Below are positions 31,029 through 43,400 of a stretch of DNA of 64,000 nt, one piece after another. The stretch comes from Daphnia carinata. Lineage: Eukaryota > Arthropoda > Branchiopoda > Diplostraca > Daphniidae. Position 1 is the first letter of the stretch, and each line of letters begins with the position of its first letter. A program made the translations under genes and the position numbers. The DNA lies in the NCBI RefSeq assembly GCF_022539665.2, contig NC_081334.1:4496424-4560423 (forward strand), read 5' to 3'. The notes beneath the pieces are model-generated. The model was not told where the DNA came from, searched no databases, and worked only from the letters and a program-made list of their open reading frames with translations.

Positions 31029-34000
31029 CTATATATTATCCATTTTAGCTTTCACGCGACGGGATTTCCGCACAACCTTTTCGTTTCCATGTCCCTCTTC
31101 ATCTTCCAATGTTCTTGGGGATTTGCTTTTGACAGTCACCTGAGGAGTAGCCCCCATTCGTTTAGCGCCAACGGCTGATGCAAAAAAAAAAAAAAAAAAA
31201 GGAAAAATGTGTGCTGTTATTATAGTGAAACCTAACAGGTAATTTATACCTTGAACGTGACAAACTTCTGCTTCTACCCCAAGCGAGACAAGGAAATCCA
31301 GCCACAAAGTTTGTTTCGGAGAAAGGCGATCGTTGGGACCTTTAACTTCGATTATTCTCCACTTCTAAAAAGGGAATTAAAATCCTGTTTTGCTTAACTC
31401 CTATCACTACTGGGTTGCTATTTTTTATTTTACCTTTTCTTTGGGATTCCATACCGTCAAGTCAGGGAATCCTGATCTGTAGTGCCGATAGTTCTGGAGA
31501 AGTCGCTGTGAAATGGCTGCTAAAGTGTGTGGAGATATGCACTGAACTAATCCGCCGACGTGGTCCAAGTCGCAAAATCTATCCCAAAAAACCAGTGACG
31601 TTTGACCGTGGTTTTCGTCCCAAATTTTAGCAATCTCTTCCATTATTTCAGAGCTGGACCAGTTGCGAATGCGGTCCAAACGATGTTCTATGGCTGATTG
31701 GCGAGACTGATAGAAATCAAGCGTATCAAAATCGAGAGGTATGGCTTGGAATTGACTGAGGAAAACATCGGCAATTTCAGATTTGTAAATAATATCCCAA
31801 AATAGCAGGCCAATGACTGTCCATAACGTAGATCCTTCACCGTGAACGCCATGGGTGTATCCATTCTCCATATAGTGCTGAAGAACGAGCTCTTCCACAG
31901 AGCATAGCGTAATGTCACCAACATCCATATTGGCATCGGAATCTCCGCGGATAAACATCGACTTGTGTCCCGGTAAGTCTCTATCGAGGAAGGTACGCTT
32001 AAGAAGTAACATTCAAGTGATCGAAGCGGACTAAAATGAAAGACCTAGGTAGAGAGCGTCCAGTGATGATCACGCAACGGGGTTCCGCAGCTGTTAAGAG
32101 AGGTAATGCGTCAAGAAGAGGTCCCAACTTTTGTTTCCATCTAGGTGACTGACAAAGTCTCGTGGCTCTCTGACTAAGTGCAAATCTGTGGGCTGGGCTA
32201 ACCCACGAATCATTTAATGCATTCTTAATCATCTCGAAAGCCTATTAAAAAGGTAGTTGTAAATAGCAAATTATTCAATTAACAAGTTAGTACCTCGTAG
32301 GGTTCTTTTAGATGCTGTTCCAAATTTAAAGCGAGACGTTCGTACCAGTAGCCTCGATGGGTAGGCAAGTAAACGTTCTGATTAATTAACATCCTAATGA
32401 GATCAACTGCTTCGCGGTATCTCTTCAAACATTGAAGAGCCTCAATACGTTTGTCGAAAATGTAAACATAAATCGAACCAGCTGTGTATCTCCGTAGAAA
32501 AAGAGGTAAATCGAGATCATCTCGATGATAATCTTTTGAATACTCCTCAAAAGTTGTTTGAATTGGTTCAGTCATTTTTACCAAAGCTTCCCACTGCTTG
32601 TTATCGTAAGAATCTCTGATCTGCAGTTCCAGCAGAGAAGCTTCACCATATCTTTGGAAGCATTTTAAATAGATTTAAATTAATGGCTTGTTAGAAAACA
32701 TTAACGCAAGCTCTTTTACTTAAGAAAGTGATCCCGCTGTTTAAATATTGCTGTTTGTCTGAAGATGCGATAAGACGGATAGGACTTTTCTCCAATCTTG
32801 ACTTGAAGCATTTTAAAACTCTGTTGTTGCTGTCCTTTTTCTTCTTCGTCTTCCTGGCGCTGATGGAGCGTACTTAGCAAGATAAGACGCAAGAATATGC
32901 GGCGTGTCTCCTCGTTTAACTTGTAACATTCCTTGACGTACTGACGTTTGATTTTAGCCGTCATGCGATCTTTCATCGACTGAACACTTCCGGATAGACA
33001 AGGTTGGCTTCGGCAGTGCTTCAGTAACGCCTATTGGAAAATGAAATAGCTAATGTGAAATTAAAAAAGGGAAGTAATTTATTGATACACTAGCCGAACC
33101 TCAGTGGCGTTTCCTTTTCCATTAAAAGGAATTTTTGTCTCTTTAAAAAGTTGTTTAAGTTCGAACTGTGTGAGTAGTTTAAGAAGTGTTGGTAAATCAT
33201 CGAGTTGGTCTATTCCAAGGAGAAAGGACGTCGAACGTAACTCTGCTAAGGCATTTCCCAAATCGGCTGCGATGTCTCCGTATGTTATTTTTTCTTTTCT
33301 ACGCCATTGAAATTTTCTAGAAAACAACCTGGCATAAAGTTTTTGTGCTTCCAAAGATAAACATTTAAATTGGTTGTATGTATGGTGATCTTCTTCATTA
33401 AACAAGTGTTGATGAAGGGGTTCATCAAAAGTTGTTTTTAGCAAAAAGAGAAAAGTTTCCAGATAATAAGGAAGCCCTTCAAACTTGGTAGGTTTTGCTT
33501 CATCAACAAACAGTTTCTTTTTAATATTAGACCAATCAGAAAATTTGTTGATGGTAGTGTCTGAGTTTTTCTGGTTATCTGTTTTCATTAGACGATCCTT
33601 GAACTGTGCTGAAATCTGCTGTCTTCTGGCAAAAGTTTTCTTTGATGTGGAATAATACTTTCTTTCTTCCTTTTGAATTTTAGGTGTTGAAGGAGTAGTA
33701 CGCAAAACATCATTTATCGGTAAGGGATCTTTTGTCTCTTCTTTAGTGATAGTTGATGTTGAAGAAGGACTTAAATCTAGTTTTACTAATGACACACTCA
33801 ATATGTTTTCTTCATTCTTAGTTGTAATACTTGAAGGAGTTGTCAAAACTAATTCGGGTACAACCAGGTCATTTATTTTTGTTTTTGATGCCAGACTTAT
33901 CTCTTGGCTGCTGCCAGATGAATTTTGTAGTGAGGTAATACACTCATTATCAAGATGATCATTTAGTTTATAATATTGCACAATCTTGCTGCAGCCAGGG

Positions 34001-34194
34001 CATTCTATTGGTGGTCTGGCTCTTGTAATAACTGGGGTGGCAGATGAGTTTGGTAAATTTGAAGATGGTGTCGTTGTCGATTCAGTCGCATCTAATTGCG
34101 TTGAGGAAACAGAAACAGGCGTGCGTTGAAAAAAATGGAATAGATTTGTTTTTTGAACTGGTGTCTTGCTCACTGATTTTCGATTGCGATTCAT
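31029..34194 (-). CDS. FAN1: FAN1 (Fanconi-associated nuclease 1)
   Basis: Structure-specific DNA nuclease for interstrand crosslink repair. The ATG is at 34192-34194. The N-terminus has KTNLFHFFQR (residues 15-24), which resembles a PCNA-binding PIP box, then a UBZ4 ubiquitin-binding zinc finger with C65, C68, H80 and C85. A disordered Ser/Thr linker follows, then the SAP-type region (LPYYLETFLFLL, TQFELKQLFKE) and a helical TPR-like region. The C-terminal VRR-NUC domain shows HGVHGEGSTLWTVIGLLFWD, GFPDLTVWN and IEVKGPNDRLSPKQ, giving the PD...EVK catalytic signature. The last exon is a basic, Lys/Arg-rich tail ending at the stop 31029-31031. It converges with cystinosin (306 bp between stops) and is divergent from the CDYL-like gene. 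Confidence 0.95.
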
Positions 34195-35039
34195 TTTTGT
34201 GATGTATTGTTCTTCTTTACTCCCTACTACTAGCTTTCGGGGTTAGTTTTCATTGGCAGCAGTTTACCAATAATTTTGCATCACGTATTCACTTTATTCA
34301 AAATTTTCTTCTTGACTCACGCAGGTTGTATTTGTGGGTTTAAAAACCGAGACAATGGGCGCCGACATTTTGTATAGAAGCCTCTTCTCTCTTCCGTACG
34401 GCCAACATATTTATATATATTTTTTAAAATAGCACTATACCAAAATATTAACAATCGCAATTTTGTAAAAGAAAAGGGATTAGTTTAAGGTTTCATACTG
34501 TCGAAAACAAGGTGAATTTGGGTAGCTAAAATCAGGAGAACCGATGGAACCACATTGGAGCTGTTTTTCTACGATACAGATAGGGGGAATGCCAATGGTT
34601 ACATTTGAATGACGTCACGTTGTCGTCGATCAGCGCTTAAATGAGTAAACTCGTGTGTGACTTCTTTGAATAAAATTAGTCATTAAATACCTGTCAACAA
34701 AATTCTTTTGGTTTAAATAACAAATTTTATTGGTACTTCTCCAGTTTCATAAACTGTACAAGTACCTTTGAAGCAGTTACAGATTTTGGAGGGAAAGTTT
34801 GGTTGGCTCGGAATTGTACCGGGAAAGCACCTGCAGAAGCATGTCTACGGATGGAAGTTCGAAGTGAGCAATAATAAAAAAATTCACGTAACAAACCTTG
34901 CCGTGTGCAATAATCGTAATTATTAGCCAGTTTCTTTCTTGTTTTCATTGTGTAGTGATGTAAAAGTGTTATTTTGATTACTATTAGGCTACTTTACATT
35001 TGTTTTTTTAATTAATTCAGCTTTCATTTTCTTTCAAGG
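34195..35039. promoter_or_regulatory. Divergent promoter region FAN1 / CDYL-like
   Basis: This holds both promoters. A short minus-strand open frame (34727-34948, 73 codons) ends at a stop that overlaps AATAAA. It has a possible 50-nt intron and no recognisable homology, so I leave it unassigned. The CDYL-like frame is open upstream of its first ATG back to a CAAG acceptor at about 35039, so a 5' exon probably lies in this spacer. Confidence 0.45.
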
Positions 35040-35075
35040 TCACAGCCTGCTACATCTTCACATTTCCCTAAATCT

Positions 35076-38000
35076 ATGAGAAGTGTAGAATCCATGCAAA
35101 GTGGCAGCAGTGGCAGTGAAAGCAATATACAAAAACACATTTTCCAAAACAGTGGTAAAATTGGGGCTTCACTTACCAATCATGCTGACCACAAACCCAT
35201 GTACGAAGTGGTAATGGCTAGCCAATCTAACCGTTTAGAAGGCACAACTCAGCTTCGGGCTCCAGGACAACATCCAGAGAAACCATATGGACAGAGAGCA
35301 AAAAAGTCCTTCCCAAAACCAAAATTCAAAGCACCAATGCTTCAAATGCTTGGCAAGGATCCCACTAATCCCGAAATTGAAGTGGTGGAATATGTTGTTA
35401 AGGGTACATGTAATCAGGAGTCTAAGCAAGATTTTACAGTTCCAATTCTCAAGATGGAGAAAAATGTTGGTGCAATGAAAGAATTCAACGATGAAGTTTT
35501 ATCTCAATCACTGAAGAAAGAAGTAAGTAGCTTAAACAATTCAGAAAGTTTTCAATACCCTTATAAATTCCTTATAATTGCCGAAAAAATTCAGGAATGT
35601 GAAGAACCAAAATTGAGCAAACCATCACCATTACCTAATAGAACTGAAGCTTCATATTCACAAAATTCTGGGCAAGCAACAATCAAGAATGCATCTCCTG
35701 TTATGAAATCTCATCCAGTGGCTGATAGTAATACATCTTCACAATTTGATCCAAGATGAGCCATCATTTAATAATCAATCTTATTTAGGACCATTGAGCA
35801 TGGAGATGATCAATGGTGAAGAAATGGCTGTGACGTCTACCACCACTTCACACATTGCAAGTAGTTCACCAATAGATGAAGAACATAAAAAATCTATCTT
35901 GGCATCAATGAAGCAGGCTTACACATCAGAGTTAAGCCAGTCTGATAAAGCTTTAAAAAGTGAAAATGAAGTTAATTTAGATGAACCTGTTGGAATGCCA
36001 GCTTTGACGGCCATTATCCCAGAGAGCAAGATAAATAACGAAGGAACATCAGATATCGATACCCCTAAGATGCCCGTGTTAGAAATGCATGCCGAAGATT
36101 CGTTCGATGAAGAGTTAAATAGCTTGGTAAAGAAATCCCGGTTCAGTTCGCCAGATTCGAAGACGGATTTTGGGATGGATAGTCAAGAAGATGTATTTTC
36201 GGAAGCGTGCTCCAAACCAACAGGACTAACAGCAGTGGCAGCCATTCCTGTTGATCTTAGCCATCAGTACGCGAAACCAGTGCATAGTAATAGCAAGAAA
36301 CAGTTTAGTGATCTGCAAGACATTCATCACCCGCCTACTCCCGCACCTACCCCCCAAACTGACGATCTCGAGGCTGCAATGGCTGCGCTTCATGGTGAAC
36401 CATTGGATCTTGACCCAATTGAAACGGTAGTAGCTATGACGAAGATACCTGTAACAAATTTAGTCGTTACAAAAGTAAAACGAGATAAGGATTTGGTCGA
36501 TATCAGTGCACACTCTGCAGATTCAGATTATCACCCGGATTCAGGCAATACAGAGATATCAAGTGACGATGTGGTGAAAAGCAAACGGTCTCCAAAGCCG
36601 CACAAATACCACAAAATGGGCCCCAAAAGTATGGTAGGTACAAAACTTGTGAATAAACCAACCAAACCAAGCCCAATGGCCAAAGTGACTGATGAAGCCC
36701 ATCATGAAACCAAAGCTGAAACAAAACCGGCCGTTGAAACCAAACAACCTACTAGACTATCGAGAGAGGTCGAAAAGCTCTGTGCAGATGAGATGGTCAA
36801 CAATATATTACGCAGCATGGAAGTACAAGGATCAAGCAGAAGACGAGCCTCTCAGGCGGTAGTCACGTACAAAGAATGTCAGTCGAATAATCCCGAAAAA
36901 GATATACGTTTTGCTCGGCGTGCTAAACGCATCAAAGAGGAAGGAATTTTTGAAAAAGAGTCTACACCTCCAAAGAAAAATAGGAATAAACGAACTACCT
37001 CAATCGCCTCCTCAGTTGAATCAGTCCCACAGGATCGAGCATTGCAACAGTGGGAAGCTCTTCAGGTATGTGTCACCTTGTATTTAAAAAATCTTGATAG
37101 AAATTCAGTATCTGCTTTTGTTTTTAGAACTCCAATAATGAAGACAGAGTGGTATACGTTCCTCGTAAGTTGGTCAATCCCGCAGATGCTTCGAAAATTG
37201 TTCGCCGTCGGACTTTCTCCTCAGGTTCAAGCACAGACGCTAATCAGAACGGCAACCGAAAGGTTTTACATTCTCAAGACGGTAATTCGCTCAAGTTATT
37301 CACGAGATCTTAAAACACACTATACAATTTACCGTTCATTTCCAGATGTGCAAACTGCCACTTACGCGTTAAAAAAAGATCATAGTTATACGACAATTAA
37401 AAATGAGGCGTCAGAACCAGTATCTTCTCAGCGTGGCACCGGTACATACAATCTTTTAGCAGTAACTGTCGTCCCCATTATTTTCTAATTTTTCCGCATT
37501 TCTTAGAAGATTTGGCGTCTAAACTAAGCGCTAGTTGTCAGGAAATTCATATTCGTTGCAAAGAACATCTTTTGTATGTCACACTCTGCCCCAGGACGTC
37601 TAAGTTACGGAATAGCCTCAATTCCACGGTATGCTGAAAACCATTAAGCTATTCTTATACAGCAATCTTAAAATTTTGATTCACCTATCTATCTAGATCC
37701 TAAAAGAGCTTTCAATGTTACTGCGAAAGCTAAAAATGGAGCCACAGATTCATGTAGTGCTGTTCACCTCAGCAGGACCTGATTTTTGCACGGGAATCGA
37801 CTTTCCTTCACTTATTCACGATAATATGGCTTCGAGATTGGAATCGTCCATTTCCATGGTGAACCACATCCAGTAAGTATAACCAGCCATCTAACGAAAA
37901 AGTTGAATTCTACTAAATTTTGATGTGTGCCCCATTAGAGAGTTTATCACAGAATTGGCCAACTGCGATAAAATACTTGTGGGCGGCGTAGTTGGATCCG

Positions 38001-39707
38001 CCATCGGTTTGGGGGTTACCATGTTACCGTACCTGGATCTCGTCTACGCCTGCGACAAAACCACGTTTTACTTGCCGTACGTAAAACTGGGCCAAAGTAG
38101 TGAGGGTGGACTACCTCTAACTTTTCCATCAACATCAAGGAATTTGGTATTTATTTTAAATGTTAGGTATCTCTGTATTAGGTATAAACGAATTTTGCAA
38201 ACATTTTAGTTGAGCTTGCTGGTACACGAAGGACGACGTCTCACGGCCACGCAAGCAAAAACATTAGGCTTGGTAGATGACGTTTTTCTGCCGGATAGTT
38301 TCCAAGAAGAAATGATTCCGCGCGTCGTTAATTTGGCACTTCTTTATTCGCAGGTATGATCATAGTTTACTGATTTTTTTTTTTCAAATGTCGTCAGGGT
38401 TTGCAAACACCAAGATAGGCCGGCCCAGAGTAGTGTAGCTCCTCAACATGCGTTAACATTCGATTTTCAATTGTGCACACGCTACCTCTTCGACACAGAC
38501 AGTATGGATAGACTGAAAACGTATCGGCAGTGATAGCTCCACAGTTAGACCGGCTTCGGCATCGTTTCAACTAAAATAATTAGAGGAAATGTACTGAATC
38601 TAGAGCGAAGGCCGTGTGTGAAACACTTACGGGCTTGCAAGTATAGGACGATGTTTGGCTACTGGTTGAATCACCAGCTACAGGACTTTGTTGCCACGTG
38701 TGATTGCTAGGGCACTTGCATAAGACGCGTGTACTTGGAAACTGTATGTGATCCGTTTGGAGCGAGCCTATGAGAATTCTTCTCTCGTTAACTGAATTTA
38801 TGCAGTTTATTTATTTTAGCATACCGTTCATTCTGACGTTGACTGCAGATTGATTAATTGCGCAAGTTTCAATCGACTTCATCGACGAGCAAAACTGTTA
38901 TTTAGGGATCAGAAGAATCGCATTTTGTAACATTGTGCACATCCAGTCGAATGGATTAAGAAACTACGTACTTTCATTTGTGCCCGATTTGTGAGTGGTA
39001 GCGAATATTTAGGTCCTTTAATGACACGCACGAGCGATGTCACGTTAGTGGCTACGTCATCCGATCCTGTCCAGTCAGTCGGGCAGTCAGCTCCCTCGGG
39101 GCAGCGGCAATAGCGATTGAGTATGGCTGGGAGCCAGTATCTTTTTTGAAGGATGCTGCACACAGTGTTTGCAGTTGCGCAGTATGGCAGGTCACGCTCG
39201 CTTCTTATCTACACTTGAGAAATTGGACCGACCGTCAAGTACCATTCGTCTTTTTATTGTGCTTGTCCAACAAAGCTCGAAATAATTTGGGGAAAGAGTG
39301 ATGAAGTACTTACTTGTAAAGGGAAGACGGTGATGAGGTCGTCGTTGGAGTTGGATACGGCGATTAGAGTTGCTGCGATTAATAACGGGATGAGTGGGTG
39401 TGCAGCCATCATTGCGCTAGAGGGTCCCGAGTGTTTGTGAGACGAAATGCGATAGCCAACTAAACTGTGGAAAAACGTGTGACGTCATTCCTGTTCTCGT
39501 TTCACAGAGGAAAAAATATTTTTAAAAAATGATTTCTATTTACAGAACTCGCTGCCTATCAAGAGAATGAGTCGGGCTGCACTCCGGCGCGACCTTCCAG
39601 CCGTCCTAAAGGAAGAATCACAGCTGTTACGACAAAGTTGGATTTCTGAAGATTTTCAACGCCGGGCTAAACAATTATTCGACAGCGGAGATCTTCTCTC
39701 GGCGTAA
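35076..39707 (+). CDS. CDYL-like nuclear protein with C-terminal crotonase (enoyl-CoA hydratase) fold
   Basis: Exons 35076-35522, 35595-35727, 35789-37065, 37128-37281, 37346-37441, 37507-37628, 37697-37872, 37939-38146, 38210-38353 and 39546-39707 sum to a clean 972-residue frame. The first 600 residues are disordered, Ser/Pro/Glu-rich and basic in places (KRAKRIKEE-type patches), suggesting a nuclear protein. The C-terminal 250 residues are a crotonase domain: VVLFTSAGPDFCTGIDF, then GGVVGSAIGLGVTMLPYLDLVYA with LPYVKLGQSSEGG, as in the CDY/CDYL family of chromatin corepressors. No chromodomain was found in the visible exons; an upstream exon may be missing from this model. The 35728-35788 intron is only 61 nt and looks like a frameshift if overlooked. 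The last intron contains a whole antisense gene. Confidence 0.85.
38394..39412 (-). CDS. Nested secreted cysteine-rich protein (in the last intron of the CDYL-like gene)
   Basis: Four exons (39314-39412, 38968-39208, 38631-38767, 38394-38570) join in frame to 217 residues, all within the host intron 38354-39545 and on the opposite strand. Residues 1-22 form a signal peptide (MMAAHPLIPLLIAATLIAV). The mature part has about 17 cysteines in repeated CxC or CRC patterns (YCRCPEGADCP, LCKCPSN, YCLCRRGSVC) and ends GVCKP, which suggests a disulfide-rich secreted fold. Similar arthropod proteins of this Cys spacing are sometimes annotated under venom-protein names. I recall that family only loosely, and nothing here shows toxicity. 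The function is unknown; the coding status is well supported by the frame-consistent splice sites. Confidence 0.75.
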
Positions 39708-40465
39708 ACGACCTTCGCCCTCATCCAAGTTAGAACTTTTTTTTTCTTTTCCCCATATCTCGTCAGTTTAGTTTAAGTTGTGCGAATCACCAAAGGAACG
39801 CGTTTCGCGCGGGTTTTCAATTTTGATTTCTTTTTATCCGTCTTTACATTTGCCTTCGCGTGTTTCGTGTTAAAAGCGGCGTGACATTTTTCCCCTCCTT
39901 TTTCCTTTGGCACTTTGAAATGGTTTCACTCAAAGTGACATTACCGAGGTGCGTGTTTTTCCCGTATCCTTATGGCGATCTGTCTTTTTTTCCCCGTTAA
40001 TGATGGTAGATGTTTACGCGCGTTGTGGGTTTGGAATTTCGGAGGTCGTTATTCTTCTCCATTTATTTATGTAACCCAATCCAGATTTCAATTATCTCCA
40101 CATCACATCGAGTGCCTGTTTTGCTATCCGTTTTTTGAAAGACGGTCCCCTTATTAGGTTTGCATTGTTACCAAGAAATGAAAAAAACCGGTCAGAGTTA
40201 AAACTTTCCGAAAAAAAGATCACGAAAGTGTAATAATAATAGTAATAATAATTGTTTACATGTTTGTTTTTTTTAAATGTAGGCTCTTATAACCCATCCA
40301 TCCGGTGTTGGTTGAGTTGTAATGTGATTTTGTTGTCACAATTAACATTAATACAGTTCACAGGACTTCTCAAATGGAATCAGTACCATTACGCTTAAGA
40401 TAGCTATGGATTTAAATGGGGAGATCATTTTCTCTTTTAATGGGGCAAGTACAAACAATCGGCTT
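39708..40465. other. Convergent spacer, CDYL-like 3' UTR and Piwi A 3' UTR
   Basis: About 760 bp between the two stop codons. It contains a run of TAA/AATAAT triplets near 40230-40250. No additional gene was recognised. Confidence 0.5.
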
Positions 40466-43400
40466 TTATAGGTAATAGGGATATTTAGCCAAGGCATCGT
40501 GAGGGACACGCTCAAGATTCTCACCGACTAGGTATGCTAATTTGTGCGCGTATTGAATCGGAGCCGGGACTCGCAGTGTTCCCTAAAAACGAAAGCGATT
40601 TGCGTCACGACGAAATATTGAATCTTTTTTCAAATGAAAATAACTTACCGCCCAATTGAAGTAGACGTGAGTCAAAGCGTAAGCTAATGCTTGATGAATA
40701 TCTGGAGTTAAATTGGGCGAGTTGTAAATGACGTTGCAATTGATTGGCGACACTGTTCCTTGATTGACTTTTTGCGACACCAAGTAGAAATCGAAGCGTT
40801 CGCTTAACGTCACCGTATTGTCGACCACCGTTCCACACGGTGGATTCTCTTTCCCATTTCTTTTCTCGACGAAGAAGCGTGTGCTTACCCGTTTACTTAC
40901 AATCACGAAAGAAATGCCAGGATTGTAGTCCCTTTTAAACGATGTTGCCGCTTCCCTGCACGCATCCTACAGGCCATTGTGTTGAACCAATTTGAATATT
41001 TTTCTATTTGTTAAAAGCGTACCTTGATTCCTTGTAACTCGACGTCGAGGACAGTTTGAATATCCCCGGCTCCGACGCCATCGCGATAGATAATTATTTC
41101 CTGCGGTAATGGCAGCACTGATCGGTCATGCTTATTTGCCCCGCAATAAGCCCTGGACGAAAGTGCTTTGTCAAACTCTAAATGTTTTCTTCTTTTCTGA
41201 TAAAAAAACTTACATCAAAGCGGTTAACATGTGATCTCTGAAACTTGGCGAAATCTCTTCATTGGCCGAATGAATTTTGACGGACGAATTGTAACGAGTA
41301 CAAGCGCTGTTGATGGAGGCAACAAAAGCCCCAACCGCCTTTTTGTTCCGTGCGTCGTGATAAGTGTCGTAGCCTATCACCATGAATTTCTTTTCGGGAC
41401 ACGGAATGTCAAGAAATTATTATTTTTGATTTGGTATTTTTGAATTTCTTGGTTACTCTCTTGTCCAAAGGCGATCCAGTCAATTTCCAAGGCTCGGCTC
41501 CCAATTTACAGGCCATTTGAATCATCACTTTTGTTGCAACCGACCTGAGTCTGCCTGCTTCCAAGTTCAGATTTCTTTCTGTAATTACCTTAATTAGATC
41601 AAGTAACATCCGTCACCTGCCCCAATCAAAATCTCTCCTTATTTTTTGAAAAGATACCTGTGAAATGATGTTTGCGTCTTTGCACAAGGTTTCTCTCTTA
41701 ATGGCATTGTACGTGTCGTTTCGATGCGATCGCAACACGCACAGAACGATATTGTATTGCCTGTTTGCTACTTGTTCTCTTAATCCTTCGACGTAATGGG
41801 TTGCACGTTCACCTTTTACCTCAATGCTTTTAACTCGAATTAATTTAATCACTTCTTTTTTGGAGAGCAAGAAATAATTGTGACTTACTAGCGAGGTTCC
41901 GACACCTCAACTCCTTGTGGAGCGCCCACCGTTTTGATTTCGTGGACAAACGATCTTATCTTAGTGATGGTGGCCCGAGGATGCAAAACAATCCAGTTGC
42001 TGAAATTGATAGCTGTACACATTTTCTTGCCTGTCCGTGAATATTTTCAATAATGAAACGCATCTGGTACTTTCTTTCGTAGACTCACCTTGCAAGCTCC
42101 GACCCCAATCGCCGTTCGTAACTCGAATTTGTGCTGTGCCAATGAGCAGAGGCATTGTGGGTAAAATCCTTGCCTTGCATCTTACTGGATCATTTGCAAA
42201 TTCTAATCCCCAGCTTCGAAGTTCTTGTTGAATCTGATCATTATTTTTGGTACTTTATTAGCTCGCCCATTGGATTATGTCCGTATTTAAAAATTATACC
42301 TGCGGAGTTTCTTCCAAGCGGCGACGGAATTTCATTAAAGTTGCCACTCGTCTGTCGGGCGTGACTCCCGTTATGTTGGATACCGTTTTTGTCAACTTGA
42401 AATCCGTCCTGGAAATGAACATGAATTTACTCAAAATTCATTTTCATTACTTTATTTAAGGACCTTTCTTGATTTGTAAGGCCCGTCATTCCGCACAGCT
42501 CTGCAATGAGATAGATGGGCTCCGTGTTGCCTCGATTGATGTCGCGTCGCGATGGCAGGCACATCAGCAACGCCTGTAACGGATACCTAATCCTTTGCTG
42601 ATAACGCGTTCTGTAGTATTCCTCGTAGGTGATTTCTCTGTCCTCTTTGCGCACGTAAAATGTTGAGTGCGCGTTTTTCTCGAAATCGATATCGTCGATC
42701 TTGTACGTTTTGTTGTTGTAGCCCGTCATCACGATTTTGCCGAGTAGTTCTCCTTTCACTTGACTCTGATAGGATAGGCAATAATTATTATTTAAAATTG
42801 TTTTGGGGGGGAGGGGGCTACTAAACCTGATACTCGGCAAGGTCTAATAGTCGGCGACGTATTTTATCCATCACATCGTGGGCCGTGTCTCTACGTAGAA
42901 ATTTACTAATCGTTTCCAATTTCAAAAGGTAATCTTGTTCGTAATGTTGAATCGTTGTCAGATATCCCGGCCATATAGTTATAGGGTAACCCTTTAAATT
43001 GAGAAACGTAAGAGTTTTTGATTTTAATCTGAAAGATCAACGTTTTACGTACTGGAACGTCGGTTTTGGCTTCTTTGTCGTAGTAATTTCGCTTAATCAG
43101 TACTAAATTGAGCATAGCCATACAACGGCGTAAAATCAAATTCATCACCTGAAAAATCGAAGACATGTCAATGCAAATGAATTATCGAATTTAATCGTAC
43201 CCTACCGTTGAGTAAATAGCATCATCTTTTTGAATTTCTCCGACTAGTCTGAATGCGATTTTCACGTCGCTGCCATCGGAATTTCGCCTCGAAGCCAATT
43301 CCAGCGGCTAAAGTGAATTCTTTATTAAATCTGTCCTTTTTTTCAAATGAAAATGTTTCGTTTTTTCTTACTTGCGCGAGACGGATTGTATTGTAGAGAA

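Noticed and set aside
35741-35760. One-base frameshift in the CDYL-like gene
   Set aside because: A 61-nt intron (35728-35788) with proper GT/AG ends and matching phases explains the frame change, and all downstream exons then sum to an intact frame.
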